NCBI RefSeq assembly: GCF_900167445.1 | Contig: NZ_FUZT01000008.1 | Coordinates: forward strand, 186,001 to 250,000 | Direction of reading: 5' to 3' | DNA length: 64,000 bases | Source of the DNA: Maledivibacter halophilus | GTDB lineage: Bacteria; Bacillota; Clostridia; Peptostreptococcales; Caminicellaceae | The notes under the pieces: generated by a model | What the model saw: the letters and a program-made list of their open reading frames with translations, nothing else | Told to the model about the DNA's origin: nothing | The model's database searches: none | Shown: piece after piece, positions 45,364 through 52,063 of the stretch | Layout of the letters: every line of letters starts with the position of its first letter | Numbering within the stretch: position 1 is the stretch's first letter | Position numbers and translations under genes: made by a program

Positions 45364-45473
45364 TATTCCTATTCTATAAATATGAGGACAAAATATTTCT
45401 ATCCATCATAGTTATATTTCACCATATTCTAACTGCTTTCATCATCTTATTATGATTATACATATTAAAAAAC

Positions 45474-45502
45474 AGTAGTTTATACAGATACTGTTTCTTA
45501 AT
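45474..45502 (-). terminator. Terminator after the nuclease-like gene
   Basis: AACAGTA pairs with TACTGTT in the minus strand, followed by a T-run, 35-60 bases past the stop of 45536-46702. It ends the three-gene kinase operon. Confidence 0.65.
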
Positions 45503-45535
45503 ATTCATGATATGGATAATAGGAAGTAAATATTG

Positions 45536-46702
45536 TTAATTATACTGATTATTAAAACTCGAAAGAAGATAGGATTCTTTTAATAGTATCGTCTGAATTT
45601 CATTAAGTAGTCTTTCTGATTGTTTTGATTTAAACTTATAGTCTAAAGGATACCATATGTTAAATATGTTGTCATTACAAGGATTCATACCAAGAAGATC
45701 AGATAACATCTTAAAATCCAATTTTTCGTTATTGATTCGATTAATAGCAAATCTAAATGTTTGCTCCTTAAAGTGAAAACGGAAATCTCCTGAAAGCAAT
45801 GTTTCTAAAGTATCTCGATACAATATAACTGCTGAAATTTTATCGAGGTCGTTTCGATTGAAAATATCAGTTCCATCTCTATGTTTAATTAACTTTAATG
45901 CATTATTATTATTAAACAATCCATTTTCAGTGTTAATGAAAATGCTCATTGGTTCATTAACACCACATTCTGGAAAATCTGTATATGTCCAATTAATAAA
46001 AAGTAAATTAAAATGCTTGTTAGTAGTTGGTATTTGAAATTTACTTGACGCACTTTTTATGAATCCCCCAAGCTTACTGACTCTAGGAAAAACCAACTGT
46101 AATTTATTTTCCAAACAAAATTGTTTCAATTCATTTTTGGTTGATTGATTGAGTGCAATATTGGGTTTAATTGCGCCATTCTCTCCTTCAAGAGGATCTA
46201 TACTGTTGCTAAAATTAGCCTTTTTAACCTCAATATCCATGATAACATCATTTTGAAATATAAACCTTGCTTCAGGGTTTCCTCCATTTATACCTTGTTT
46301 AGGCTCATAGTAGGATTCTTTAATTTTACCAATAAAATTGCAAAAATAGAAAAGTACGTTAATTTCTGATAGAGCTTCAAAAAAAGTCGGTTCCCGATAA
46401 TTCTTTTTACCTGCTGATAATTGATTTTTTACAAAATCAATTATTTTTTCTTCTGAAAAAACACCAGCACATCTACGTAACTTATTTGAAAAATTCATTA
46501 AAAAAGTCGAAGAGAAGTCAGGTGTACAATTATTAATGAATGATCTACTTAATAAGTGCTCATATTCTTTAATAATATCAACTTCACCTTTCATTGCTCT
46601 AATTAGAAAGTGATTTTTAGAATAATCTTGCATGAATCCATTATCGTAAAGTGAATAAATATATTCTGTCAACTTATTTCTATTAGTGTTTATCATCTTC
46701 AT
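45536..46702 (-). CDS. Putative PD-(D/E)XK-type nuclease partner of the kinase
   Basis: This 388-residue protein is of no recognised family. Residues about 110-165 look like a PD-(D/E)XK core: helix FFEALSEINVLFYF, then NPEARF, then VIMDIEVKKANF, giving P-E ... E-x-K. The C-terminal 200 residues are mixed alpha/beta. It is the last gene of an operon with a protein kinase (40 bases upstream) and a 201-residue protein. Start ATG 46702 or the second ATG two codons in. Nuclease activity is inferred from this motif only. Confidence 0.5.
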   Translation of the reverse strand: MKMINTNRNKLTEYIYSLYDNGFMQDYSKNHFLIRAMKGEVDIIKEYEHLLSRSFINNCTPDFSSTFLMNFSNKLRRCAGVFSEEKIIDFVKNQLSAGKKNYREPTFFEALSEINVLFYFCNFIGKIKESYYEPKQGINGGNPEARFIFQNDVIMDIEVKKANFSNSIDPLEGENGAIKPNIALNQSTKNELKQFCLENKLQLVFPRVSKLGGFIKSASSKFQIPTTNKHFNLLFINWTYTDFPECGVNEPMSIFINTENGLFNNNNALKLIKHRDGTDIFNRNDLDKISAVILYRDTLETLLSGDFRFHFKEQTFRFAINRINNEKLDFKMLSDLLGMNPCNDNIFNIWYPLDYKFKSKQSERLLNEIQTILLKESYLLSSFNNQYN

Positions 46703-46741
46703 ATTTACCCTTCTTTTAATATAATGATTTATATTTTGTTA

Positions 46742-47638
46742 CTACAGCTTTGAAACAAGATTTATATCAGTATGGAACATTTTTATTTCTTTAATTATAT
46801 TACTATTCAAATTTATACTCTTTAAAAAATCACTTATATAATTAATATCAATAAAATTGTACTCACATATAATAATTTCAAGTGGTAAAATAAGTTGCTC
46901 GATTAAAGTATAAGAATCAGCATCTTTGATATTTAAAGTCTCTAACGACCATAGAACTGGCAAAACATGTAACATAACATCTTTTATAACTTGAGATCCC
47001 CTTTCAACAATTGATGATTTAATAAAACAAATCTTTTCTAATTCAGGCACAAGTTTATAACATAACTTATATAATAGATTTGCATCTCTTTTATGAGATT
47101 GTTCAACTCCAGAAAAAACACTTGTTCCGAAATCAATTAAAAATACTTCATCCATCTGTGTGTTTATCATTATGTTTTTTTCGTGTATATCACCATGAAA
47201 ATAACCCGCATCGTAAACGTCACTTAAAATGCGAAGAATTTTTTCTAAATATATATATCTAATAACAAAGTCTCTCTCATCATCTAAATAGCTCTTTAAT
47301 GTAATCCCCCTAACATATTGCATTCTGCAATAATAATGCTCTTCAATAGTATTTGCCTCATAAATAGTAGCAATATTTTCATGGAAGAATTTTGAATTTT
47401 TTCGTACTTCACTTAGAAATCTTTTTTTATCCACTACATTTTTACCAATTCTAGGCGTCCAGATTTTCAAAGCTTCCTTACGTTCTAAAACTTTATTATA
47501 TATTAAAAACACGTGTGCATTTGCACCATATCCAAGTTCTTCTAAAAAAACTATATCTTTGAACTCTAATAGGTTTTTATCAATGAAAAGATTGCCGTCT
47601 CTTATCGTAAACTTTATCATTTCATTTTTTACCTCCAT
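46742..47638 (-). CDS. Serine/threonine-type protein kinase
   Basis: This 298-residue soluble kinase is nearly complete: Gly loop ELGYGANAHVFLIYN, Lys in EALKIW, catalytic loop YFHGDIHEKNIMIN (HGDxHxxN, as in RIO/ABC1-like bacterial kinases) and DFG as LIDFGTS. It lacks membrane and PASTA segments, so it is not a cell-wall-sensing PknB. Kinases of this compact type occur in phage-defence operons. Sits between the 201-residue protein and the nuclease-like gene, all co-directional with 40-50 base spacing. Confidence 0.75.
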   Translation of the reverse strand: MEVKNEMIKFTIRDGNLFIDKNLLEFKDIVFLEELGYGANAHVFLIYNKVLERKEALKIWTPRIGKNVVDKKRFLSEVRKNSKFFHENIATIYEANTIEEHYYCRMQYVRGITLKSYLDDERDFVIRYIYLEKILRILSDVYDAGYFHGDIHEKNIMINTQMDEVFLIDFGTSVFSGVEQSHKRDANLLYKLCYKLVPELEKICFIKSSIVERGSQVIKDVMLHVLPVLWSLETLNIKDADSYTLIEQLILPLEIIICEYNFIDINYISDFLKSINLNSNIIKEIKMFHTDINLVSKL

Positions 47639-47684
47639 ATTAACTTCTATTAATTAGTCTAATGGTTATATGAATAATGGACAT

Positions 47685-48290
47685 CTAAATAACTATACCT
47701 GCTATTGCCAATGCCTTATTAATTACATCACTAGTCGTAAAGCCTTTTATAATGTTGAAGAATTCTATCTTTTTCAATTCCCTAATCAATGAAACAACAT
47801 CATGTTTTGATTTACATTTATTGGTTAACAATTCAACTAGTTGTCTAATTGTTACATAATTTTCATCAAAATTTTTTTCTAAATCAATTTTGAATGTTTC
47901 ATTAAAATGTATGTACCCATCGTAATAATTTGCTAGAATTAACTCTATATGATCTTTATATTTTTTATCACTAACTTGATTAAGCTCATTTTTTATGGTA
48001 ATAAAAGCATCTAAATCAAAGTAAACTCTGTTATTGTTCCCTGGAAATTCTAAAATCGTTTTCGTTGAAGTTTGTTCATCAGGACAAAGGTATGCTCCAT
48101 ATCCTGCCCAATAAATATCCAAGACTTTACCAGTGTTCAAGTGCCAATATTGATAACAATCGGATATTATATTTTTAATTAGACTAATATCATATCGCGC
48201 CAACATGATCCCAACTATGCGTTTTTCGTCATAATCATATTTATGCCGTACTATTTCTTTCAATAAATCAACTGATAATGCAACTTCCAT
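47685..48290 (-). CDS. Hypothetical protein, first gene of the kinase operon
   Basis: This 201-residue soluble protein has a conserved-looking centre (DIYWAGYGAYLCPDEQ, NRVYFDLDAFITIKNEL) and a helical C-terminus. No domain is recognised. ATG 48290 follows AGGGG. It lies about 115 bases downstream of repeat C and leads the kinase and nuclease-like genes, so it could be the sensor or regulator of that system. Confidence 0.55.
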   Translation of the reverse strand: MEVALSVDLLKEIVRHKYDYDEKRIVGIMLARYDISLIKNIISDCYQYWHLNTGKVLDIYWAGYGAYLCPDEQTSTKTILEFPGNNNRVYFDLDAFITIKNELNQVSDKKYKDHIELILANYYDGYIHFNETFKIDLEKNFDENYVTIRQLVELLTNKCKSKHDVVSLIRELKKIEFFNIIKGFTTSDVINKALAIAGIVI

Positions 48291-48404
48291 GACTACCCCT
48301 CACATTCACTTTATAATCCTTTAACTTCTCATTTTAGACACAATTATTACATATAAAGTTATTTAAATTTACTGTTTCATTATTTGTTAATTACATCCAA
48401 CTAT

Positions 48405-48450
48405 AATACTTATGTAAATATCATTAAATTCCTTTGACTAGTTTTGTCGA
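48405..48450. repeat. Cargo-module repeat, copy C
   Basis: Shares TACTTATG, AAATTCCTTTGACTA and TTTTGTCGAA with copies A and B, with about 80% identity over 45-50 bases. It marks the upstream edge of cargo 2, between the prepilin peptidase gene and the kinase operon. TTTTGTCGAA also matches the Spo0A-box consensus, as partly do A and B. Confidence 0.65.
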
Positions 48451-48496
48451 ACTAAAAATAATACTGAATCAAGTAACTACTTAAAGTTCATTGACT

Positions 48497-49054
48497 TCAA
48501 TGTAATAAAAAGGATAAAAAACCTCCAGTCCCTAGATAAGGCACTAATGGAAAGGATATATTTCTATCCTTTTCTTTGAGCTTGTAATATACTCCATTAA
48601 TAATTACAGCGGTGGTAAGCCCTATGATTGCAGCTATTAATCCATTTTTAATTCCTAATAAAAATCCTATTCCAGTCATTAATTTTATATCTCCACCACC
48701 TATGCCTCCTTCCTTTAATAATGCTGCTATTAAAAATGGGAAAGGGACTATTATGGCTCCTGCTAATGATTGATATAAATTTATATTGATTAAGCTTACT
48801 AGTATTATTAAAATGTGAACCATGTTAGGAATTATCTTAGTTTTAAAGTCTACATATGCTGTAAATATTAATATCATTGAAAATAAGAAACCTTTGAATA
48901 TCATTATTGAATTATCAAAGGTTTTTGTTAAAATAAGCATTGCAAGAATATTTATGATTACTGTATATGGGTACTTATCTAAGTGTAAATATTTCATCAG
49001 AATTATATCTATCAGAATACTGACTGCAGCAGCAAAAATTATATATTTCTCCAT
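48497..49054 (-). CDS. Prepilin peptidase (A24/TadV-CpaA type)
   Basis: This 185-residue polytopic membrane protease has the two catalytic Asp motifs of family A24: TAYVDFKTKIIPN and GGIGGGDIKLM. The N-terminal methylase-like domain of PilD is absent, as in TadV. It would cleave the pilin-like leaders at 36504, 35959 and 51431. Start ATG 49054 follows TAGGTG by 7 bases. It is separated from the other pilus genes by cargo 2. Confidence 0.85.
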   Translation of the reverse strand: MEKYIIFAAAVSILIDIILMKYLHLDKYPYTVIINILAMLILTKTFDNSIMIFKGFLFSMILIFTAYVDFKTKIIPNMVHILIILVSLININLYQSLAGAIIVPFPFLIAALLKEGGIGGGDIKLMTGIGFLLGIKNGLIAAIIGLTTAVIINGVYYKLKEKDRNISFPLVPYLGTGGFLSFLLH

Positions 49055-49109
49055 GTTACTCACCTACCTAAAAATGTACTTCATGTGAATTCTTACACAA
49101 TATCTATGC

Positions 49110-49448
49110 CTAATAATTAGATAGTCTTTTAAAATCCCATTCATCAAGATATTTGTACTTGTACACCTTTTGACTTTTTGCAAATCTAATCATAAACTTC
49201 ATCTGATCATAGGCTGAAATATTTGTAATATCTTTTGTGAACATCATTACTGCTGCTGAAATTGAGCATAAAATAAACACTACTGAAAAGGTAGTGTTCT
49301 TCGTTAATATATATATGATTGTGTCTATTCCTCCAGCTATAAGTGTAACTATAGCTGACTTAATAAGTTCTTCTTTTCCAAAGCCTTCAAATAATTCTGT
49401 TCTTGTTTTAAGACCAAGGGGTATGTATAAGGATTGATTTTGCTTCAA
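49110..49448 (-). CDS. PrgI-like conjugation membrane protein
   Basis: This 112-residue protein has two adjacent transmembrane segments (about 32-70) and a basic C-terminus (FAKSQKVYKYKYLDEW). The size and layout match the PrgI/VirB3-like components that sit beside VirB4 in Gram-positive transfer systems. TTG start at 49448 behind GGAGG. Confidence 0.6.
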   Translation of the reverse strand: MKQNQSLYIPLGLKTRTELFEGFGKEELIKSAIVTLIAGGIDTIIYILTKNTTFSVVFILCSISAAVMMFTKDITNISAYDQMKFMIRFAKSQKVYKYKYLDEWDFKRLSNY

Positions 49449-49528
49449 TATATCGCCTCCTTAAAAACAACTACTAATTACTGTCACACCACCCATAGAG
49501 CTAATAATACTTGGGAGTATAATAAATA

Positions 49529-49738
49529 TTACATATAATACCCGACCACTATATCCTTTATCTGCCACACACTCTCAGCAATAATGTAAAACACTACTAT
49601 ATTCCTAGCTTTTTTCTTGTATCCCTCTGATTCTTGTTCATTTCCTCCAATTTTAATAAGACAGAACACCACTCTAAATGATGCACCTACTCTGATTAAT
49701 ACTATAAAGGCATCGGCCATTTCCTTTAATAAATCCAT
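49529..49738 (-). CDS. Small membrane protein of the transfer operon (69 aa)
   Basis: This 69-residue protein has two hydrophobic stretches (FIVLIRVGASFRVVFCLI and ARNIVVFYIIAESVW). The ATG at 49738 follows GGGAGG. Lies between the VirB6-like and PrgI-like genes with 12 and 80 base gaps. Family not recognised; likely a channel accessory subunit. Confidence 0.55.
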   Translation of the reverse strand: MDLLKEMADAFIVLIRVGASFRVVFCLIKIGGNEQESEGYKKKARNIVVFYIIAESVWQIKDIVVGYYM

Positions 49739-49750
49739 CAATACCTCCCA

Positions 49751-50584
49751 CTACTTTTTAAATGCTCTCTTTGCTATTTGTACTAGCCTTATTCCTGAAT
49801 ATGCAGTTCCCATTGGATTACCTGTGCCACCTGATACTATAATGAACTCTTGTAGAAATCTCGGTGTCTTTATTGCTAGCATTAAGGCAGCTATTCCCCA
49901 AAACACATGTAAATTTAACATTAGTCCTACACCAAGCTTTGCAAGGACTATTTGAATAAGTACAGCTAGTGTTGACTGGAAAAATTTTTGTATATAGGTT
50001 CTAAATACTCCTCCGTCTGAGTCTATTAAGCCACTGCAAGCAAGGGGTAAGCCTACTCTAAGTATGAATATTTCCATACCTCTTATTAAAAACTGTATGT
50101 ATAATAGAAAAAAACAGATAAAGAATATTAGCGATACTATTGCTGTAAATAGCCCTGCTGTTGATATACCAGATATTATAGATGTAAAATCTTCATTCAT
50201 TCCTAATCCTATAGCTGTCAATATTTTATTTGTCATATCCTCTATTATTGTAGCCATCCAACCATATAGTGTGGGAAATGATACTGCTATGGCTAGTGCT
50301 TTAAAAAATCCTGTTAAAAGTATTAATGGGTCAATTTCTGCATCTCCATCTGTCCATAGTATGTAAATATCAAATCCCTTCTTTAAAAATTTTAAAACTA
50401 TCAAGGATATTCCAAAGCTAAAAAATATATCAAATACCTTGGTAAATCCATTTGTTTTTAGAAGGGTTCCCATATATGTTTCAGCATATAAAGCTATTGG
50501 ACTTAACCCCTCTAATACTGAGTTTGCATACGTTAAACACCCATTTAATATTGCCACTATAAGGAGAACTAAAAGAACTTCCAA
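49751..50584 (-). CDS. TrbL/VirB6-like polytopic conjugation protein
   Basis: This 278-residue protein has five or six transmembrane segments and a Gly-rich amphipathic middle (GISTAGLFTAIVSLIFF), ending with IRLVQIAKRAFKK. VirB6/TrbL proteins form the inner-membrane part of the channel. TTG at 50584 is chosen because GGAGG lies before it and a terminator hairpin stands further upstream; a longer frame would run through that hairpin. Confidence 0.75.
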   Translation of the reverse strand: MEVLLVLLIVAILNGCLTYANSVLEGLSPIALYAETYMGTLLKTNGFTKVFDIFFSFGISLIVLKFLKKGFDIYILWTDGDAEIDPLILLTGFFKALAIAVSFPTLYGWMATIIEDMTNKILTAIGLGMNEDFTSIISGISTAGLFTAIVSLIFFICFFLLYIQFLIRGMEIFILRVGLPLACSGLIDSDGGVFRTYIQKFFQSTLAVLIQIVLAKLGVGLMLNLHVFWGIAALMLAIKTPRFLQEFIIVSGGTGNPMGTAYSGIRLVQIAKRAFKK

Positions 50585-50610
50585 TCCATCGCCTCCTTTG
50601 TTTTTGACAT

Positions 50611-50646
50611 AAAAAAACCTATTGACTAAATTGCTAATCAATAGGT
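50611..50646 (-). terminator. Intrinsic terminator or attenuator before the VirB6-like gene
   Basis: A perfect 9-bp stem ACCTATTGA/TCAATAGGT is followed on the minus strand by TTTTTTT. GGAGG of the next gene follows within 15 bases. It begins 13 bases past the stop of 50659-50949. Confidence 0.85.
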
Positions 50647-50658
50647 AATATTCATTAT

Positions 50659-50949
50659 CTAAATTATTTTTGTTGTCTTTAATACTCGGATACAATCTCC
50701 AAATCCCTGTATATAGCTTATATAATTACGTTCAACTGCTAACACATTCTTCTCATGTAAATATTCCTCTATAAGTTTTTTCTCTTCTTCGTCTAGAGCT
50801 GATATTATCTTATCTACTTTACAGCTTAATTCAAGTATTCTTTTTTGCAGCATTTCCATATCCTCATCAGATTCTTTCACTTTCTGAAAATTATATTCTA
50901 ATAATTCTGTTATTAAATCCCTTACAAACATCTCATATTTTATTTCCAT
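50659..50949 (-). CDS. Hypothetical helical protein (96 aa)
   Basis: This 96-residue acidic protein has heptad-like helices (KVKESDEDMEMLQKRILEL, SALDEEEKKLIEEYLHEKN), likely coiled-coil. No membrane segment. It lies upstream of the VirB6-like gene and divergent from the XRE gene at 51167. Function unknown; it could be a regulator or cytoplasmic accessory factor. Confidence 0.6.
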   Translation of the reverse strand: MEIKYEMFVRDLITELLEYNFQKVKESDEDMEMLQKRILELSCKVDKIISALDEEEKKLIEEYLHEKNVLAVERNYISYIQGFGDCIRVLKTTKII

Positions 50950-51100
50950 ATTCCCACCCTTAATTAAAATTTTCTAATCTTCTTTTAACCTCTTTTTCAT
51001 CATATACCGCTCAATAATTTCTATATTTTTTACCTTTATTTATTTTCTTCCTTAGTCAGTCATAAAAAGTCTTAATATATAATACTATAAAATTATTATC

Positions 51101-51148
51101 TCTCATTTTGGGAGATTTGTCAATATCTCATTTTGAACGATATATAAT
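51101..51148 (+). promoter_or_regulatory. Promoter/operator region of the second XRE gene
   Basis: TCTCATTTTG is directly repeated at 51101-51110 and 51126-51135, and TATAAT at 51143-51148 fits a -10 box. GAGGTG of the gene follows. The repeats are candidate sites for autoregulation and could also act on the minus-strand gene at 50949. Confidence 0.5.
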
Positions 51149-51166
51149 AATTTTGAGGTGAGTATT

Positions 51167-51397
51167 ATGTTGATTGAAAGACTAAAAGATTTAAGAGAAG
51201 ATAACGACTTATTACAAAAACATGTGGCTAAAGCACTAAAAATTCCAGAAAGAACATATGGTAATTATGAACTTGGACATAGAAAAATACCTATTGAGAT
51301 TTTAATTGAATTAGCAAAGTTTTATAATACAAGTACTGATTACATTTTAGGGCTAACTGATAAAAAACAACCATATCCACCATCAAATAAGTATTAG
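51167..51397 (+). CDS. XRE-family transcriptional regulator (76 aa)
   Basis: A minimal Cro/C1-type repressor: LREDNDLLQKHVAKAL, then IPERTYGNYELGHRKIPIEI. The ATG at 51167 is 7 bases after GAGGTG. A plus-strand gene within a minus-strand operon, closed by its own terminator (51394-51428), so it is regulated separately from the transfer genes. Confidence 0.85.
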   Translation: MLIERLKDLREDNDLLQKHVAKALKIPERTYGNYELGHRKIPIEILIELAKFYNTSTDYILGLTDKKQPYPPSNKY

Positions 51398-51428
51398 GCT
51401 TGCAATTATATTTTGCAAGCCCTTCTTT
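51394..51428 (+). terminator. Terminator of the XRE gene
   Basis: GGCTTGCAA pairs with TTGCAAGCC (9 bp perfect), followed on the plus strand by CTTCTTTTTT. It starts at the stop codon of the regulator. Confidence 0.9.
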
Positions 51429-51430
51429 TT

Positions 51431-51664
51431 TCATTGACCGTTAAAATTAAACATCTCTGTTATCTTTTCAGTTAAAGTTGGCAGTATTGTATCTTTGAAA
51501 AGCATATATAATCCTGAAAGGATTAATCCTCCTACTACCACACTTATTAAGATTTTTAAGGCTGTATCTATAAATCCTTCTCCCTTATTGGATTTTAGTA
51601 TCTTTTTTGTTTTACTTAACATGTTCATTCCTTTAATTTGTGTTCTTACTATAAAATTTCTCAT
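51431..51664 (-). CDS. Small pilin-like protein (DUF6133-like)
   Basis: This 77-residue protein has a basic leader, then SNKGEGFIDTALKILISVVV: the same G-E-G-(F/Y)-I-D prepilin-type motif as 36504-36908, followed by a hydrophobic helix and a short tail. Likely a Tad/Flp-like pilin processed by the peptidase at 48497. ATG 51664 follows GGAGG. Confidence 0.65.
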   Translation of the reverse strand: MRNFIVRTQIKGMNMLSKTKKILKSNKGEGFIDTALKILISVVVGGLILSGLYMLFKDTILPTLTEKITEMFNFNGQ

Positions 51665-51695
51665 TATAAATTCCTCCTGGTTTTATAATTTATTT

Positions 51696-52043
51696 TTATT
51701 GATAATAACCAATAATTAGGTTTAAAATTGCTGACCCAAGGACAGCTCCAATACAAGATACAATGGCTGTTGTTATACGATTATTCCATTTTTTTACGTC
51801 CATTTCATCTGCTGCACTTCTTCTTATGCAAAAGTATATTATTAGTAATCCTGCAACTATTGGAGCCAATACCATGAGCCATACTGTTACATCATTTATA
51901 AGCTTTTCTGTTCCTTTGACCAGCTTACTGTCTTTTACCTTTGGGGCAGCATAGACGGGGATTGTATATGCAATTACAATACCTGCTGAAATTATTAATG
52001 CTTTCAGTCCCTTTAACGCTTTTTCAAATTGCGAAATTATCAA
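51696..52043 (-). CDS. VirB2/TrbC-like conjugation subunit with signal peptide
   Basis: This 115-residue protein has an N-terminal signal segment ending VYA-AP (about residue 32), then two hydrophobic helices (VWLMVLAPIVAGLLIIYFCI; ITTAIVSCIGAVLGSAIL) with a short charged loop. This is the layout of VirB2/TrbC pilins of Gram-positive type IV secretion. TTG start at 52043 after GGAGG. Located between the pilin-like gene and virD4. Confidence 0.7.
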   Translation of the reverse strand: MIISQFEKALKGLKALIISAGIVIAYTIPVYAAPKVKDSKLVKGTEKLINDVTVWLMVLAPIVAGLLIIYFCIRRSAADEMDVKKWNNRITTAIVSCIGAVLGSAILNLIIGYYQ

Positions 52044-52063
52044 TAGCTAGTCCTCCTTCCTAT

